NCBI GenBank assembly: GCA_009699795.1
Contig: WLNK01000001.1
Span: 1 to 46,817 of the forward strand
Origin: Actinomycetota bacterium
GTDB taxonomy: Bacteria; Actinomycetota; Actinomycetes; Nanopelagicales; Nanopelagicaceae
Length of the DNA: 46,817 nt
Direction: 5' to 3'
This document shows positions 1 to 8,487 of the stretch, in pieces; position 1 is the first letter of the stretch, and each line of letters opens with the position of its first letter. The notes under the pieces were generated by a model that saw only the letters and a program-made list of their open reading frames with translations, was not told the DNA's origin and searched no databases. Both the position numbers and the translations under genes were made by a program.

Positions 1-153
1 ATCACTCATTAACAAATGTTGTGCATCAGTATTAATTGCAATGAACTCAACGCCTTTTAATCCGACATCAATCATTCGATTGATTGCGTTAACTCCACCG
101 CCACCAATACCTACAACTTTGATAACAGCTAAATAGTTCTGTGGTGCAGCCAC
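1..153 (-). CDS. ftsZ: cell division protein FtsZ, N-terminal fragment
   Basis: This is the first 51 codons of FtsZ, the tubulin-like GTPase that forms the division ring; the rest lies beyond the left edge. The translation shows the first beta strand and the glycine-rich loop with G-I-G-G-G-G-V-N-A-I-N-R-M near residues 15-27, then a strand ending I-A-I-N-T-D-A-Q, which is the typical FtsZ nucleotide-binding fold. The start is GTG at 153, with a perfect AAAGGAGG Shine-Dalgarno at 160-167 six bases upstream, the strongest seen in the window. The 172-bp gap to ftsQ suggests it has its own promoter besides read-through from the dcw operon. Confidence 0.95.
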   Translation of the reverse strand, partial: MAAPQNYLAVIKVVGIGGGGVNAINRMIDVGLKGVEFIAINTDAQHLLMSD

Positions 154-273
154 GAGAATCCTCCTTTAGAACTGTAAACCTCAACTTGAGTGTTACATTT
201 CTAGCTTTTCTAATTGCGTCAAAGTAAAGCGTTGCACGAGTGAATACAAAGACCGACGCGAACTATTTAGATA

Positions 274-302
274 AAAATATTTCGTGATTTTTTACAAATC
301 AA
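274..302 (-). promoter_or_regulatory. possible ftsZ promoter
   Basis: In the ftsQ-ftsZ gap the minus strand has TTGATT (297-302), a 17-base spacer and TATTTT (274-279), each 4 of 6 to the sigma-A consensus. This would give a 5' leader of about 110 bases before the GTG start. A perfect short inverted repeat CTCAACTTGAG lies at 180-190, within that leader. The promoter is inferred from sequence only and is weak. Confidence 0.3.
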
Positions 303-325
303 AAGTGAGGTTTTCTAAAATATAA

Positions 326-1012
326 CTACCGAACAATCGGCGCATGTGGTGCCGAAACATCGATTGATCTGACCTTCGCATTTTCAGGAAGAGCTAGCAG
401 AGCTTCGACAACGTCGACCTTGAGGGCTGCATTGCCACCGTCTCCCCATGAAATGGCGATGGGGCGAGATTTATAGCGATAGGAAATTGAAAATGCACCT
501 GTACTTCGCACACTCATGAGAGAGATATTGCTACGAAATGTTTGCGGAAGTGCCGTAAATAAAGCAATCGCTTCAACTCCGCTCTTGGCAGAATTTGCTT
601 CGACCTTCGGCAATGAATTCGAGGTACCGCCTGGAAGCCTAAAAACATTGCCATCTGCATCGATGGAAGTCTCTGGCGAAGTTGCCGGGTTAAAAAGTGC
701 AATCGGAGTCCTGGGTGAAATCTCAATACTAACTTTACGGTTTAGCCAATTTCGCGAGATATTTACTGATTCAATCCATGTAAAAGATTCAAGTCGCCTG
801 CTGAGCGATCTCGTCTCAACTCGCGCCATCTTGATACCTGGCTTGATTGAAAGAGAGTCGGTGATCGCTTTCGTGCTTTGCGCAGTCGGTGCGCCGGTAA
901 TGGAAACTTCTTTGACTACAAAAATGTCAGACCAACCGAATAAATACGTTGCTCCCAAAAAGATGAGGGCGATGCCCGCTATGACAACGATGCGGGTGCT
1001 GCGAATCTGCAC
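326..1012 (-). CDS. ftsQ: cell division protein FtsQ
   Basis: FtsQ (DivIB family) is a bitopic divisome protein linking FtsL/FtsB-type proteins to the septal synthase. The 228-aa product has a very short cytoplasmic N-terminus, one membrane helix at about residues 8-27, and then a POTRA-like segment beginning F-V-V-K-E-V-S-I-T-G-A, followed by the FtsQ beta domain with the W-I-E-S-V-N-I-S-R region. The GTG start at 1012 lies 4 bases after the murC stop, so it is translationally coupled. Its place between murC and ftsZ is the usual actinobacterial order. The sequence is weakly conserved, so the call rests on topology, POTRA pattern and position together. Confidence 0.88.
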   Translation of the reverse strand: MQIRSTRIVVIAGIALIFLGATYLFGWSDIFVVKEVSITGAPTAQSTKAITDSLSIKPGIKMARVETRSLSRRLESFTWIESVNISRNWLNRKVSIEISPRTPIALFNPATSPETSIDADGNVFRLPGGTSNSLPKVEANSAKSGVEAIALFTALPQTFRSNISLMSVRSTGAFSISYRYKSRPIAISWGDGGNAALKVDVVEALLALPENAKVRSIDVSAPHAPIVR

Positions 1013-1016
1013 TTAC

Positions 1017-2417
1017 TTACTCGCTAAATCTTCTTGCAAGACCTTCGGTGATTATTGGTGCAAGTGAATTCACATCTCCAGCGCCAAGTGTCACGATCAC
1101 ATCGCCGGGCTTGGCGCTATCAATCATCCAATCAGAGGCCTCGATGAAGTTCGGAATGAATTCTCCGTGCTTCATTTGATCTGCAATCAGACTTGCACTT
1201 ATTCCCGGAATCTCTTTCTCGCTAGCGGCATAGATCTCAAGCAGAACTGCGTGATCTGCAATATCGAGAGCGTGAGCAAAGTCGTTTAAAAATGCTTGAG
1301 TTCGCGAATATCTGTGAGGTTGGAAGATTACAAGAACTCTTCCATCGCCAGCAAAGTGCTTTGCTGCGGTAAGAGTTACTTTAATTTCAGTGGGGTGATG
1401 TCCATAATCATCTACAACACGGATGCCGTGCACTGTGCCTTTTAATTCAAAACGCCTTCCTGCACCTCTAAATGAGGCGAGCCCAGAAAGTAAATCTGAA
1501 GCCTGCGCACCCAGACTTAAGCCCATCGCCAAACAAGCAGCTGCATTTAATAAATTATGGTGACCCGGAACTGCAAGAGTGAGAGTGCCAATGGAGCGGC
1601 CCTTCCATAACACTCTGGCACTTGCGCCCATAGGTAGAAGTGAAATTTGATCTATACGCAGATCAACTCCATCGCTTACGCCATATGAAATTACAGTGGG
1701 TCCCTTTGCTAAATTCGAGGTTGATTGCCCGAGAGCCAGAGAGCCTTTGTCATCTGCGCAATAAATGAGAAATCCGTCCGGATTAATTGTTTGGGCAAAC
1801 TCAGTAAATGCATCAGTAACGGCTTGCGGGGTATGGAAAAAATCTACGTGGTCGTGTTCGACATTTGTCACGATTGCAGCGAAAGGTTTGTACTCAGTAA
1901 ATGACCCATCGGACTCGTCAGCTTCAGCAACGAATAAATCGCCAGTTCCTTTATGCGCATTTGAACCTGAGGATGTAAGCGTTCCGCCTATTGCAAAAGA
2001 GGGATCTAAACCACAGGCCTGAAGTGCAACTGTGAGCATTGATGAAGTTGTAGTTTTTCCGTGCGTTCCGGCAACAGCAATGCTCTTTGAGGAAGACATG
2101 AGGGTTGCTAGAGCCTGCGCGCGTGTCAGAATTTCAAGGTTTAACTCTTTCGCGCGAGAAATTTCTGGATTCGTTCCGATGATTGCCGATGAAAAAACAA
2201 CGACGTCCGAGCCATCGACGTGTGAGGCGCTATGGCCAACATTTACCGTTGCTCCGAGCGCTCGAAGTCCTGTGACAACTGAAGAATCTTTAGCATCAGA
2301 ACCCGAAACGGAAATTCCGTGCGATAGAGCAATACGTGCAAGTCCACTCATCCCCGCGCCACCAATTCCAACAAAGTGGATTCGCTTATTAGTCCAATGT
2401 GCGATGTCGCGGTTCAT
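1017..2417 (-). CDS. murC: UDP-N-acetylmuramate--L-alanine ligase MurC
   Basis: MurC adds L-alanine to UDP-MurNAc in the cytoplasm, the first amino-acid step of the peptidoglycan stem. The 466-aa protein has an N-terminal Rossmann motif G-I-G-G-A-G-M-S-G-L (residues 17-26), the Mur-ligase ATP loop G-T-H-G-K-T-T-T at 117-124, the E-A-D-E-S-D-G-S-F segment, and a C-terminal D-D-Y-G-H-H-P-T-E loop typical of MurC. The ATG overlaps the murG stop as ATGA, so it is coupled to murG. Length is normal for the family. Confidence 0.97.
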   Translation of the reverse strand: MNRDIAHWTNKRIHFVGIGGAGMSGLARIALSHGISVSGSDAKDSSVVTGLRALGATVNVGHSASHVDGSDVVVFSSAIIGTNPEISRAKELNLEILTRAQALATLMSSSKSIAVAGTHGKTTTSSMLTVALQACGLDPSFAIGGTLTSSGSNAHKGTGDLFVAEADESDGSFTEYKPFAAIVTNVEHDHVDFFHTPQAVTDAFTEFAQTINPDGFLIYCADDKGSLALGQSTSNLAKGPTVISYGVSDGVDLRIDQISLLPMGASARVLWKGRSIGTLTLAVPGHHNLLNAAACLAMGLSLGAQASDLLSGLASFRGAGRRFELKGTVHGIRVVDDYGHHPTEIKVTLTAAKHFAGDGRVLVIFQPHRYSRTQAFLNDFAHALDIADHAVLLEIYAASEKEIPGISASLIADQMKHGEFIPNFIEASDWMIDSAKPGDVIVTLGAGDVNSLAPIITEGLARRFSE

Positions 2418-3496
2418 AAGTCGGCACCCCCGATTGCGTTCTGCATCAGGGCTGTAATTTTCATAGCCGCGTCAAGATCGGAATCAGAACCTACGCCTGA
2501 TTGCCCTTGGCTTTTGGCAAGCAATCGATCAATATTTGCACTCAACCATGACGATGAGAATGATTTCTGCGAAATGATTTCGGCACGCCCAGACTCAACG
2601 AGTGCGCGTGCATTAATTTCCTGCTCACCGTTTCCAATAGGTAGCGGAATGAAAAGTGCGTAGCGTCCGAGCGCTGCAACTTCGGAACAGGTCACAGCTC
2701 CACTTCGCGAAATCACCAGATCTGCTGCTAGGTAAGCACTTGCCATGTCTGAAATATATGCGGTGGGTTTATATAGAGAAGTACTTTCGGTGAGCGCGTT
2801 TCGATCTCCAACGCCATGCAAGACTTGAATCTTCTTTGATGCAAAAAGGTCAAGTGAATCCGAAATAGTTTTATTCAGAGATACCGAGCCTTGAGAGCCA
2901 CCAACGACTAATACGACTGGTAGCGCGTCATCAAAACCAATTTTCTTCTTCGCGCTTTTTCGAGCTTCTTTCCAGTTTTGACTCGACGAGATGAGCGCGC
3001 TTGCAACATCACTTCGAAGTGGAAGCCCAGTAATGAGAGCTTCTGAAAATGCACCGCTCTCAACTGGCTGGGCAACTGCAAGGTTATTGGTGAAGAGAGA
3101 ACCAAACTTATTTGCAATTCCAGGTTTGGCATTTGCTTCGTGAATGACAATCGGTACTTGAAGACTTCTTGCTGCAATGTAAGCCGGCCCTGATACATAT
3201 CCTCCGAAACCAACAAGCAAATCTGAACCCTTGATCACCTGGCGACATTGCGAGAAGGCAGCGATAAAGGAAATTGGGGCTTTGAAAAGAGTGATTGAAA
3301 TTTTTCGTGGGATCCGAACTCTTGTGATTAAAGAAAGTTTGTAACCGGCTGCAGGAATTAACTTTTCTTCTAAACCACCTCTTGTGCCCAGGAAAACAAT
3401 CTCGGAATCTGGATGTATGCCACGCCATGCTCTTGCCGTTGCTAGGGCCGGCTCAACGTGTCCTGCGGTTCCACCGCCAGCTAAAACAATTTTCAT
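2414..3496 (-). CDS. murG: UDP-N-acetylglucosamine--undecaprenyl-PP-MurNAc-pentapeptide transferase MurG
   Basis: MurG is the membrane-associated GT-B glycosyltransferase that turns lipid I into lipid II. The 360-aa product starts with the diagnostic G-G-G-T-A-G-H loop at residues 7-13, contains the second glycine loop V-V-G-G-S-Q-G-S, and ends with the donor-binding segment S-R-S-G-A-V-T-C-S-E and P-L-P-I-G-N-G-E-Q-E-I-N-A. It overlaps ftsW upstream and murC downstream by 4 bases each (ATGA), as expected for one operon. Confidence 0.97.
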   Translation of the reverse strand: MKIVLAGGGTAGHVEPALATARAWRGIHPDSEIVFLGTRGGLEEKLIPAAGYKLSLITRVRIPRKISITLFKAPISFIAAFSQCRQVIKGSDLLVGFGGYVSGPAYIAARSLQVPIVIHEANAKPGIANKFGSLFTNNLAVAQPVESGAFSEALITGLPLRSDVASALISSSQNWKEARKSAKKKIGFDDALPVVLVVGGSQGSVSLNKTISDSLDLFASKKIQVLHGVGDRNALTESTSLYKPTAYISDMASAYLAADLVISRSGAVTCSEVAALGRYALFIPLPIGNGEQEINARALVESGRAEIISQKSFSSSWLSANIDRLLAKSQGQSGVGSDSDLDAAMKITALMQNAIGGADL

Positions 3497-4668
3497 TGGG
3501 AGTGCAATCTACGTTTGTGAACTGCGCTTCTCACATCTCTTAGGACTTCTGGATCTCGAAGCGCCGTGCCCAAAACAAATCCAATTCCTAAAAATGTGGC
3601 GATGAGGGCCGAACCGCCATAAGAAAGAAGGGGAAGAGTTACGCCCACCACGGGGAGCAAACTTGTTGCTGATCCAATATTGAGAAGTGTTTGGATCGCT
3701 ATCCAAGAACCCATTCCAGCACATGCAAATCTAGAAAAGGGATCACTCGCACGCAAGGAAATCTTAAAGATTGAGAGCAAGAGAGCGCCTATGAGAATTA
3801 AAACGGCGAGCGTTCCGACAAGGCCAAGTTCTTCACCAATGACAGAGAAAATAAAATCGGTATGCGCTTCTGCCAAATTTCCCCACTTTTGTCTTGAGCC
3901 ACCAAGTCCAACTCCAAAGAGCCCGCCACTTGCCAAGCCAAGAAGGCTATGTGCAGGTTGCCAGCCTGCATTTTTGTAGTCACCTTCAGCAAAAGGATTA
4001 AGTACAACTAAGAATCGTTGTGCGCGGTATCCAGCTGTTGCAATGAAAAAAGCGAATATGAGGGCGCAACAGGCCGTAAACCAGCCAAGAAGTTTGAGTT
4101 CAACTCCAGAGACAAAAAGTAGGCCTGCCAAAATTGCTGCGATAACACAGGTTGTTCCTAAATCTTTACCCGCCATGATTAGCAACATAACTAGTGCAAA
4201 TCCAGGAGCAATGAGGAAAAATACATTTGTGCGTTCCGTACCTTGATCTAGCTTCCTTGCTAGCAATAGCGATGCCCACAGAATCATCAGAAACTTAACT
4301 AGCTCACTGGGCTGAACATCAATAATTCCTAGCGAGATCCAGTTTGTGTTTCCATTAACGTTTTTGCCAATCCCCGGAATTCGAAGACAGAGAAGAAGCG
4401 CTGCCGATATGAGTAAACCAATGCGAGCAATTTTTTTAATTCCAAAGAGTGGAACACGAGCAACAAATATAGCGGCCGGAATAGAGATTAAGAGAAATAA
4501 CCCTTGGCGGGCAACAATTGCAAGAGAAGAGCCATTTGTCTCAATGGAATGAATGGATGAAGCGGAGAAAACCATAATGAGCCCAAGTATCGAAAGAGAA
4601 ATCGAAGTGATACATAGAATGTAAAACGAGTTAACGGGTTTTGCCAAGAATGAATTGTTCTTAGCCAT
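3493..4668 (-). CDS. ftsW: SEDS peptidoglycan polymerase FtsW
   Basis: FtsW is the SEDS-family glycosyltransferase that polymerises lipid II at the septum together with FtsI. The 391-aa protein is strongly hydrophobic, with about ten predicted membrane helices. It has the SEDS/FtsW signature G-V-G-L-G-G-S-R-Q-K-W-G, the A-H-T-D-F-I-F-S-V-I-G-E-E-L-G block, and the late P-L-L-S-Y-G-G-S motif. It overlaps the murD stop by 8 bases and murG by 4. Position between murD and murG supports FtsW rather than RodA. Confidence 0.96.
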   Translation of the reverse strand: MAKNNSFLAKPVNSFYILCITSISLSILGLIMVFSASSIHSIETNGSSLAIVARQGLFLLISIPAAIFVARVPLFGIKKIARIGLLISAALLLCLRIPGIGKNVNGNTNWISLGIIDVQPSELVKFLMILWASLLLARKLDQGTERTNVFFLIAPGFALVMLLIMAGKDLGTTCVIAAILAGLLFVSGVELKLLGWFTACCALIFAFFIATAGYRAQRFLVVLNPFAEGDYKNAGWQPAHSLLGLASGGLFGVGLGGSRQKWGNLAEAHTDFIFSVIGEELGLVGTLAVLILIGALLLSIFKISLRASDPFSRFACAGMGSWIAIQTLLNIGSATSLLPVVGVTLPLLSYGGSALIATFLGIGFVLGTALRDPEVLRDVRSAVHKRRLHSQ

Positions 4669-6037
4669 TACTCACCAACTTTTTAACAGCTGCAGTAAAT
4701 CTATCTCCGCGATCGGCATAAGAAGTGAATTGATCCATTGAGGCGCATGCCGGTGCCAAAAGTACGGTATCTCCACTCAAAGCATGTGCTTTTGCGGATT
4801 TCACAACTTCTTCCATTAACTCGTTTCCTGGGGAGTTCTTTTCATAGCCTTTGGGCGTATCGATTTCAATAATCTTCACATGTGGAGCGCGCTTTACCAA
4901 TTCACTTTTAATGAGATCACGATCTTGCCCAATGAGTATTGCAACTTTTAGGCGAGCTTTTGCTCGCTCAATTAATTGATCCATTTTTGCGCCCTTTGCA
5001 AGGCCGCCAGCAATCCAAATCACTGATAGTCCAGAGATAATTGAGGCTGCTGCAGCATGTGGATTGGTTGCCTTGGAATCATCAATCCACGAGATACCCT
5101 CATTCTCGTGAATCTTTTCAATTCTGTGTCGACCTAGCGTGAATTTCTGAAGTGCAGCACGAATACTTTCATGTTTTGCGCCAGAGGATAGTGCGAGAGC
5201 AGATGCAGCCAGGGCATTGGAAACATTATGAGGAACAGTCGGAGTTACATCAATGACTTCAGCAATCATTGAAGCTTCCTGCGGATTTGAAACAAAGGCG
5301 CGGTCAATCATTAGCTCTTCGACAATCCCAACTTCGCCAGGTCCTGGAGTATCGAGGGAAAAATAAACTTTGCGGCCAGTGAACCCTTGCGTTCTGTTGA
5401 AAACTTCAATGTCTTGGGCATTAAGAATTCCAACCTTTGAACGCTCAAGCAATGAGACTTTCACTTGGGCGTATTCGTCAAAGCTTTCATGCCAATCGAC
5501 ATGATCATCTGCAATGTTCAAAATTGCGACTGATTCAAATTGAGCATCTCGCAACCAATGAATCTGAAACGATGAAAGTTCAAGTACGAGCACATCATAA
5601 GATTCGGAGCCGTCAACGCACTCAATAACCGTTTGGCCAACATTTCCGCAAGCAACTGCGCGTATTCCAGATTCGCGCAACATCGCAGCAGTCATTTCGA
5701 CGGTCGTGGTTTTTCCATTTGTTCCGGTAAGTGCAATCCATTTTTGGTTAGCGCTCTTAAGGCTCCATGCAAGATCTACTTCGTTAATTAAAGGAACTTT
5801 TGCGCGTAAAGCGCTTTGAATTAAAGGATGAGATTGCTTCCAACCTGGAGAAACGAGGATGAAATCCCATTGACTTGCCTCATAACTATCGGGTTTTGCG
5901 ATCGGAAAATCTTCAACTCTGAGAACTACATCGTCAGCAAAAGAAATACTCGCACCGCGCTTTCGAAGGGCACGTGATGCCGCAAGTCCCGTTACGCCTG
6001 CGCCCAGGACCAAAACTTTCTTATCTTTATATGGCAC
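4661..6037 (-). CDS. murD: UDP-N-acetylmuramoylalanine--D-glutamate ligase MurD
   Basis: MurD adds D-glutamate to UDP-MurNAc-L-Ala. The 458-aa protein has an N-terminal Rossmann-like region (V-L-G-A-G-V-T-G-L-A) and the ATP loop G-T-N-G-K-T-T-T at residues 105-112. It also has the D-H-V-D-W-H segment, the G-R-H-R-I-E-K region and I-D-D-S-K-A-T-N-P-H-A, which is the MurD-type D-D-S-K-(A/G)-T-N motif. The GTG start at 6037 directly abuts the mraY stop with no gap. Length and order fit the family. Confidence 0.96.
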   Translation of the reverse strand: MPYKDKKVLVLGAGVTGLAASRALRKRGASISFADDVVLRVEDFPIAKPDSYEASQWDFILVSPGWKQSHPLIQSALRAKVPLINEVDLAWSLKSANQKWIALTGTNGKTTTVEMTAAMLRESGIRAVACGNVGQTVIECVDGSESYDVLVLELSSFQIHWLRDAQFESVAILNIADDHVDWHESFDEYAQVKVSLLERSKVGILNAQDIEVFNRTQGFTGRKVYFSLDTPGPGEVGIVEELMIDRAFVSNPQEASMIAEVIDVTPTVPHNVSNALAASALALSSGAKHESIRAALQKFTLGRHRIEKIHENEGISWIDDSKATNPHAAAASIISGLSVIWIAGGLAKGAKMDQLIERAKARLKVAILIGQDRDLIKSELVKRAPHVKIIEIDTPKGYEKNSPGNELMEEVVKSAKAHALSGDTVLLAPACASMDQFTSYADRGDRFTAAVKKLVSNG

Positions 6038-7096
6038 TTAACTTGCTACCCATTGCGCATAAAAGAGACCAAGGCCAGCAGCAACACTTAGTCCGGCGAT
6101 GATCCAGAAGCGCAACACAATTGTCACTTCTCCCCAACCCTTAAGTTCGAAGTGGTGTTGAAGTGGTGCCATTCTGAAAAATCTTTTGCCACCGGTAGCT
6201 TTGAAGTAAAGAATCTGAATAATTACCGATGCGCTAATGATTACAAAAAGTCCGCCTAGCGGAATGAGAAGAAGTTCGATTCGAAGAGAGGTTGCGATAC
6301 CTGCAAGGGCTCCCCCGAGTGCAAGGGAACCTGTATCGCCCATAAATATTTTTGCAGGTGAAGCATTCCACCATAGGAATCCTGTACAAGCCCCGGCCAT
6401 TGCCGCCGCGAATACTGCAAGATCGAGTGGATCTCGCACCACGTAACAATTTCCGCCAGCGGTGATTGCACAACTCTGTCCGAATTCCCAAACTCCGATG
6501 AGGATAAAGGCAATGAAAGTCATAACGCTTGCGCCGGTTGCAAGTCCATCAAGACCATCAGTTAAATTCACACCGTTGCTTGTTGCAGTAACCATAAATG
6601 CCACCCAGATAACAACGAGAACGACACCGAGAGTGATACTTGTATCGCGCACGGTGGAAAGTTGTAACGAAATGGGAGTCAACCCATCTCCATCTGGAAA
6701 TCGTGTACCGAGATACCCAAAAATTGCCGCGAAAATAATTTGTCCAAGAAGTTTTTGTTTCGCATTTAATCCAAGCGACTGCTGACGTGAGACTTTTAGC
6801 CAGTCATCGGCAAATCCCACTAGCCCTAGTGAAATCATGAGACCCATTACAAGCATTACGGAAACAGAAATAGTATTTCCACTAATTAAGTGGGCGATGA
6901 AATAAGAAGTGATAGCCGCGAAAATAATAATGAGCCCACCCATTGTTGGTGTTCCACGTTTGGTGTGATGCGAAGATGGGCCATCGTCTCGAATTATTTG
7001 ACCATAGCCACGCTTGGCTAAAGATCTAATGAGTGTTGGTGTACCAAAGAGAGCAAAGATTAGAGCAAGGCCACCTGCGATAAGAATTTCTCTCAT
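6038..7096 (-). CDS. mraY: phospho-MurNAc-pentapeptide transferase MraY
   Basis: MraY moves phospho-MurNAc-pentapeptide onto undecaprenyl phosphate, giving lipid I. The 352-aa polytopic protein shows the family blocks R-D-D-G-P-S-S-H-H-T-K-R-G-T-P-T-M-G-G near residues 36-54, F-A-D-D-W, N-L-T-D-G-L-D-G-L-A, and F-M-G-D-T-G-S-L-A-L-G, which include the conserved catalytic aspartates. A P-L-Q-H-H-F-E-L-K-G-W segment lies near the C-terminus. The start overlaps the murF stop by 4 bases. Confidence 0.97.
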   Translation of the reverse strand: MREILIAGGLALIFALFGTPTLIRSLAKRGYGQIIRDDGPSSHHTKRGTPTMGGLIIIFAAITSYFIAHLISGNTISVSVMLVMGLMISLGLVGFADDWLKVSRQQSLGLNAKQKLLGQIIFAAIFGYLGTRFPDGDGLTPISLQLSTVRDTSITLGVVLVVIWVAFMVTATSNGVNLTDGLDGLATGASVMTFIAFILIGVWEFGQSCAITAGGNCYVVRDPLDLAVFAAAMAGACTGFLWWNASPAKIFMGDTGSLALGGALAGIATSLRIELLLIPLGGLFVIISASVIIQILYFKATGGKRFFRMAPLQHHFELKGWGEVTIVLRFWIIAGLSVAAGLGLFYAQWVAS

Positions 7097-8487
7097 GTGG
7101 CTCTTCCTCTCGTCAAAATAGTCTCTGCCAATTCTTCCAAATGTTCTGAGCGAGATGCCTTAACTAAAATGACATCCCCCGCAGAGATTTCAGAGAGTAG
7201 TTTTTCTGCCTCACTCTTATCAGTGCACATATGCACACTCATGTGTGACTTCGTAGAATTGCTTTCTCCGTTCTTTGCGCCAGTTAGTGTGGCTGCATAT
7301 TCCGGTGCTGCAATACATACGAGGTGATCAACGCCTAGCTCCTGTGCAAGGGTGCCAATTCGCGCATGCTCTGAAGCTGATGACTCGCCGAGTTCATGCA
7401 TTTTTCCTAAGAATGCCCAAGCCTGACCCCCGCGCTCCTGCGCAAAGAGAATGAGTGTGCGAAGCGCAGCTTCCATAGATTCAGGGCTTGCGTTATAGGC
7501 ATCGTTGATGAGTACGCGTGATTGGAATTCATGAACCTGCATTCTCCATTTGCTTTGTACAGTTGCAGTGGAAAGTGACCCTGCAATGTAATCAACGCTA
7601 AATCCAAGTGCGCTGCCCACTGCTGCTGCAGCTAGCGCATTAGATGTTTGATGAATTCCAACAATTCGCAATCCGACTGAAGCTCGTCCGTCAGGCGTTA
7701 CCAAATCAAAGTGAGGGCGCCCTTCTCGCATTTCCAAATCTGCCGCACGAATTTCATCTCCACTATTTTGGCCGAAAATAATTGTTCGTCCCTTATGCAA
7801 CTTTGACATGGCTGGAGTAAAGGAATCGTAATCTCCAAGAATTGCAATCGCATCGTCTGCAATATTCGAAACCATTTCAGACTTTGCTTTTGCGACAGCT
7901 TCTGCGGACCCAAATTCGCCAATGTGCGCGCTGCCTACTTTGAGTACAACGCCAATATCAGGGGTTACAACCTCACAGAGCGCTGCAATGTCACCAATAT
8001 GCCTAGCTCCCATTTCGATAATGCAGTACTTCGTCTCTGGGGTGCATTGCAAAAGGGTCAGTGGCGCACCAAGCTCATTGTTGAAATTTCCTTCCGGAGA
8101 AACAGTTCTGCCTTTCCCCGATAAAAGCTCAGTTAATAAATCCTTTGTAGTTGTTTTGCCTTGCGATCCCGTAATTGCAACAACTACTAGATCGGGGAGA
8201 TTTGAACGCAAGTGTTTTGCCAGAGTTGCTAAAGCTTTCATTACATCCGGAACAAGAATATGTGCCTCTGGAACTGATTTGGAAACTAGGGCCAATTGCG
8301 CGCCATGGCTAAAAGCATCGCTAACAAAGTCATGGCCGTCGCGCTCTTCTCCGATGAGCGCTAGAAAAAGAGAACCTTTACTTGCATCTTTTGAGTTAAA
8401 GACTGGGCGTTTATCAATCACAACATCCGACCCGTTGAGTTTTCCGCCAACGATTTCTGCAATTTGTGATGCTTTAAGAGGAATCAT
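7093..8487 (-). CDS. murF: UDP-N-acetylmuramoyl-tripeptide--D-alanyl-D-alanine ligase MurF
   Basis: MurF adds D-Ala-D-Ala to the UDP-MurNAc-tripeptide. The 464-aa protein has the ATP loop G-S-Q-G-K-T-T-T-K-D beginning at residue 107, which is characteristic of MurF, then N-F-N-N-E-L-G-A-P-L-T-L, the E-M-G-A-R-H-I-G-D-I segment and I-N-D-A-Y-N-A-S-P-E-S-M. The ATG start overlaps the murE stop as ATGA. Nothing is unusual in length or motifs. Confidence 0.97.
   Translation of the reverse strand: MIPLKASQIAEIVGGKLNGSDVVIDKRPVFNSKDASKGSLFLALIGEERDGHDFVSDAFSHGAQLALVSKSVPEAHILVPDVMKALATLAKHLRSNLPDLVVVAITGSQGKTTTKDLLTELLSGKGRTVSPEGNFNNELGAPLTLLQCTPETKYCIIEMGARHIGDIAALCEVVTPDIGVVLKVGSAHIGEFGSAEAVAKAKSEMVSNIADDAIAILGDYDSFTPAMSKLHKGRTIIFGQNSGDEIRAADLEMREGRPHFDLVTPDGRASVGLRIVGIHQTSNALAAAAVGSALGFSVDYIAGSLSTATVQSKWRMQVHEFQSRVLINDAYNASPESMEAALRTLILFAQERGGQAWAFLGKMHELGESSASEHARIGTLAQELGVDHLVCIAAPEYAATLTGAKNGESNSTKSHMSVHMCTDKSEAEKLLSEISAGDVILVKASRSEHLEELAETILTRGRAT

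Noticed and set aside
191..222. TTGACG on the minus strand at 217-222 as an ftsZ -35 box
   Set aside because: At 17 or 18 bases spacing the -10 candidates match only one or two bases of the consensus; the pair at 274-302 is better, though still weak.
516..1067. 183-codon plus-strand open frame across ftsQ
   Set aside because: It is antisense to ftsQ, shows no recognisable domain, and ftsQ fits the dcw order. Similar long antisense frames over murF, murE, rsmH and metF were left out for the same reason.
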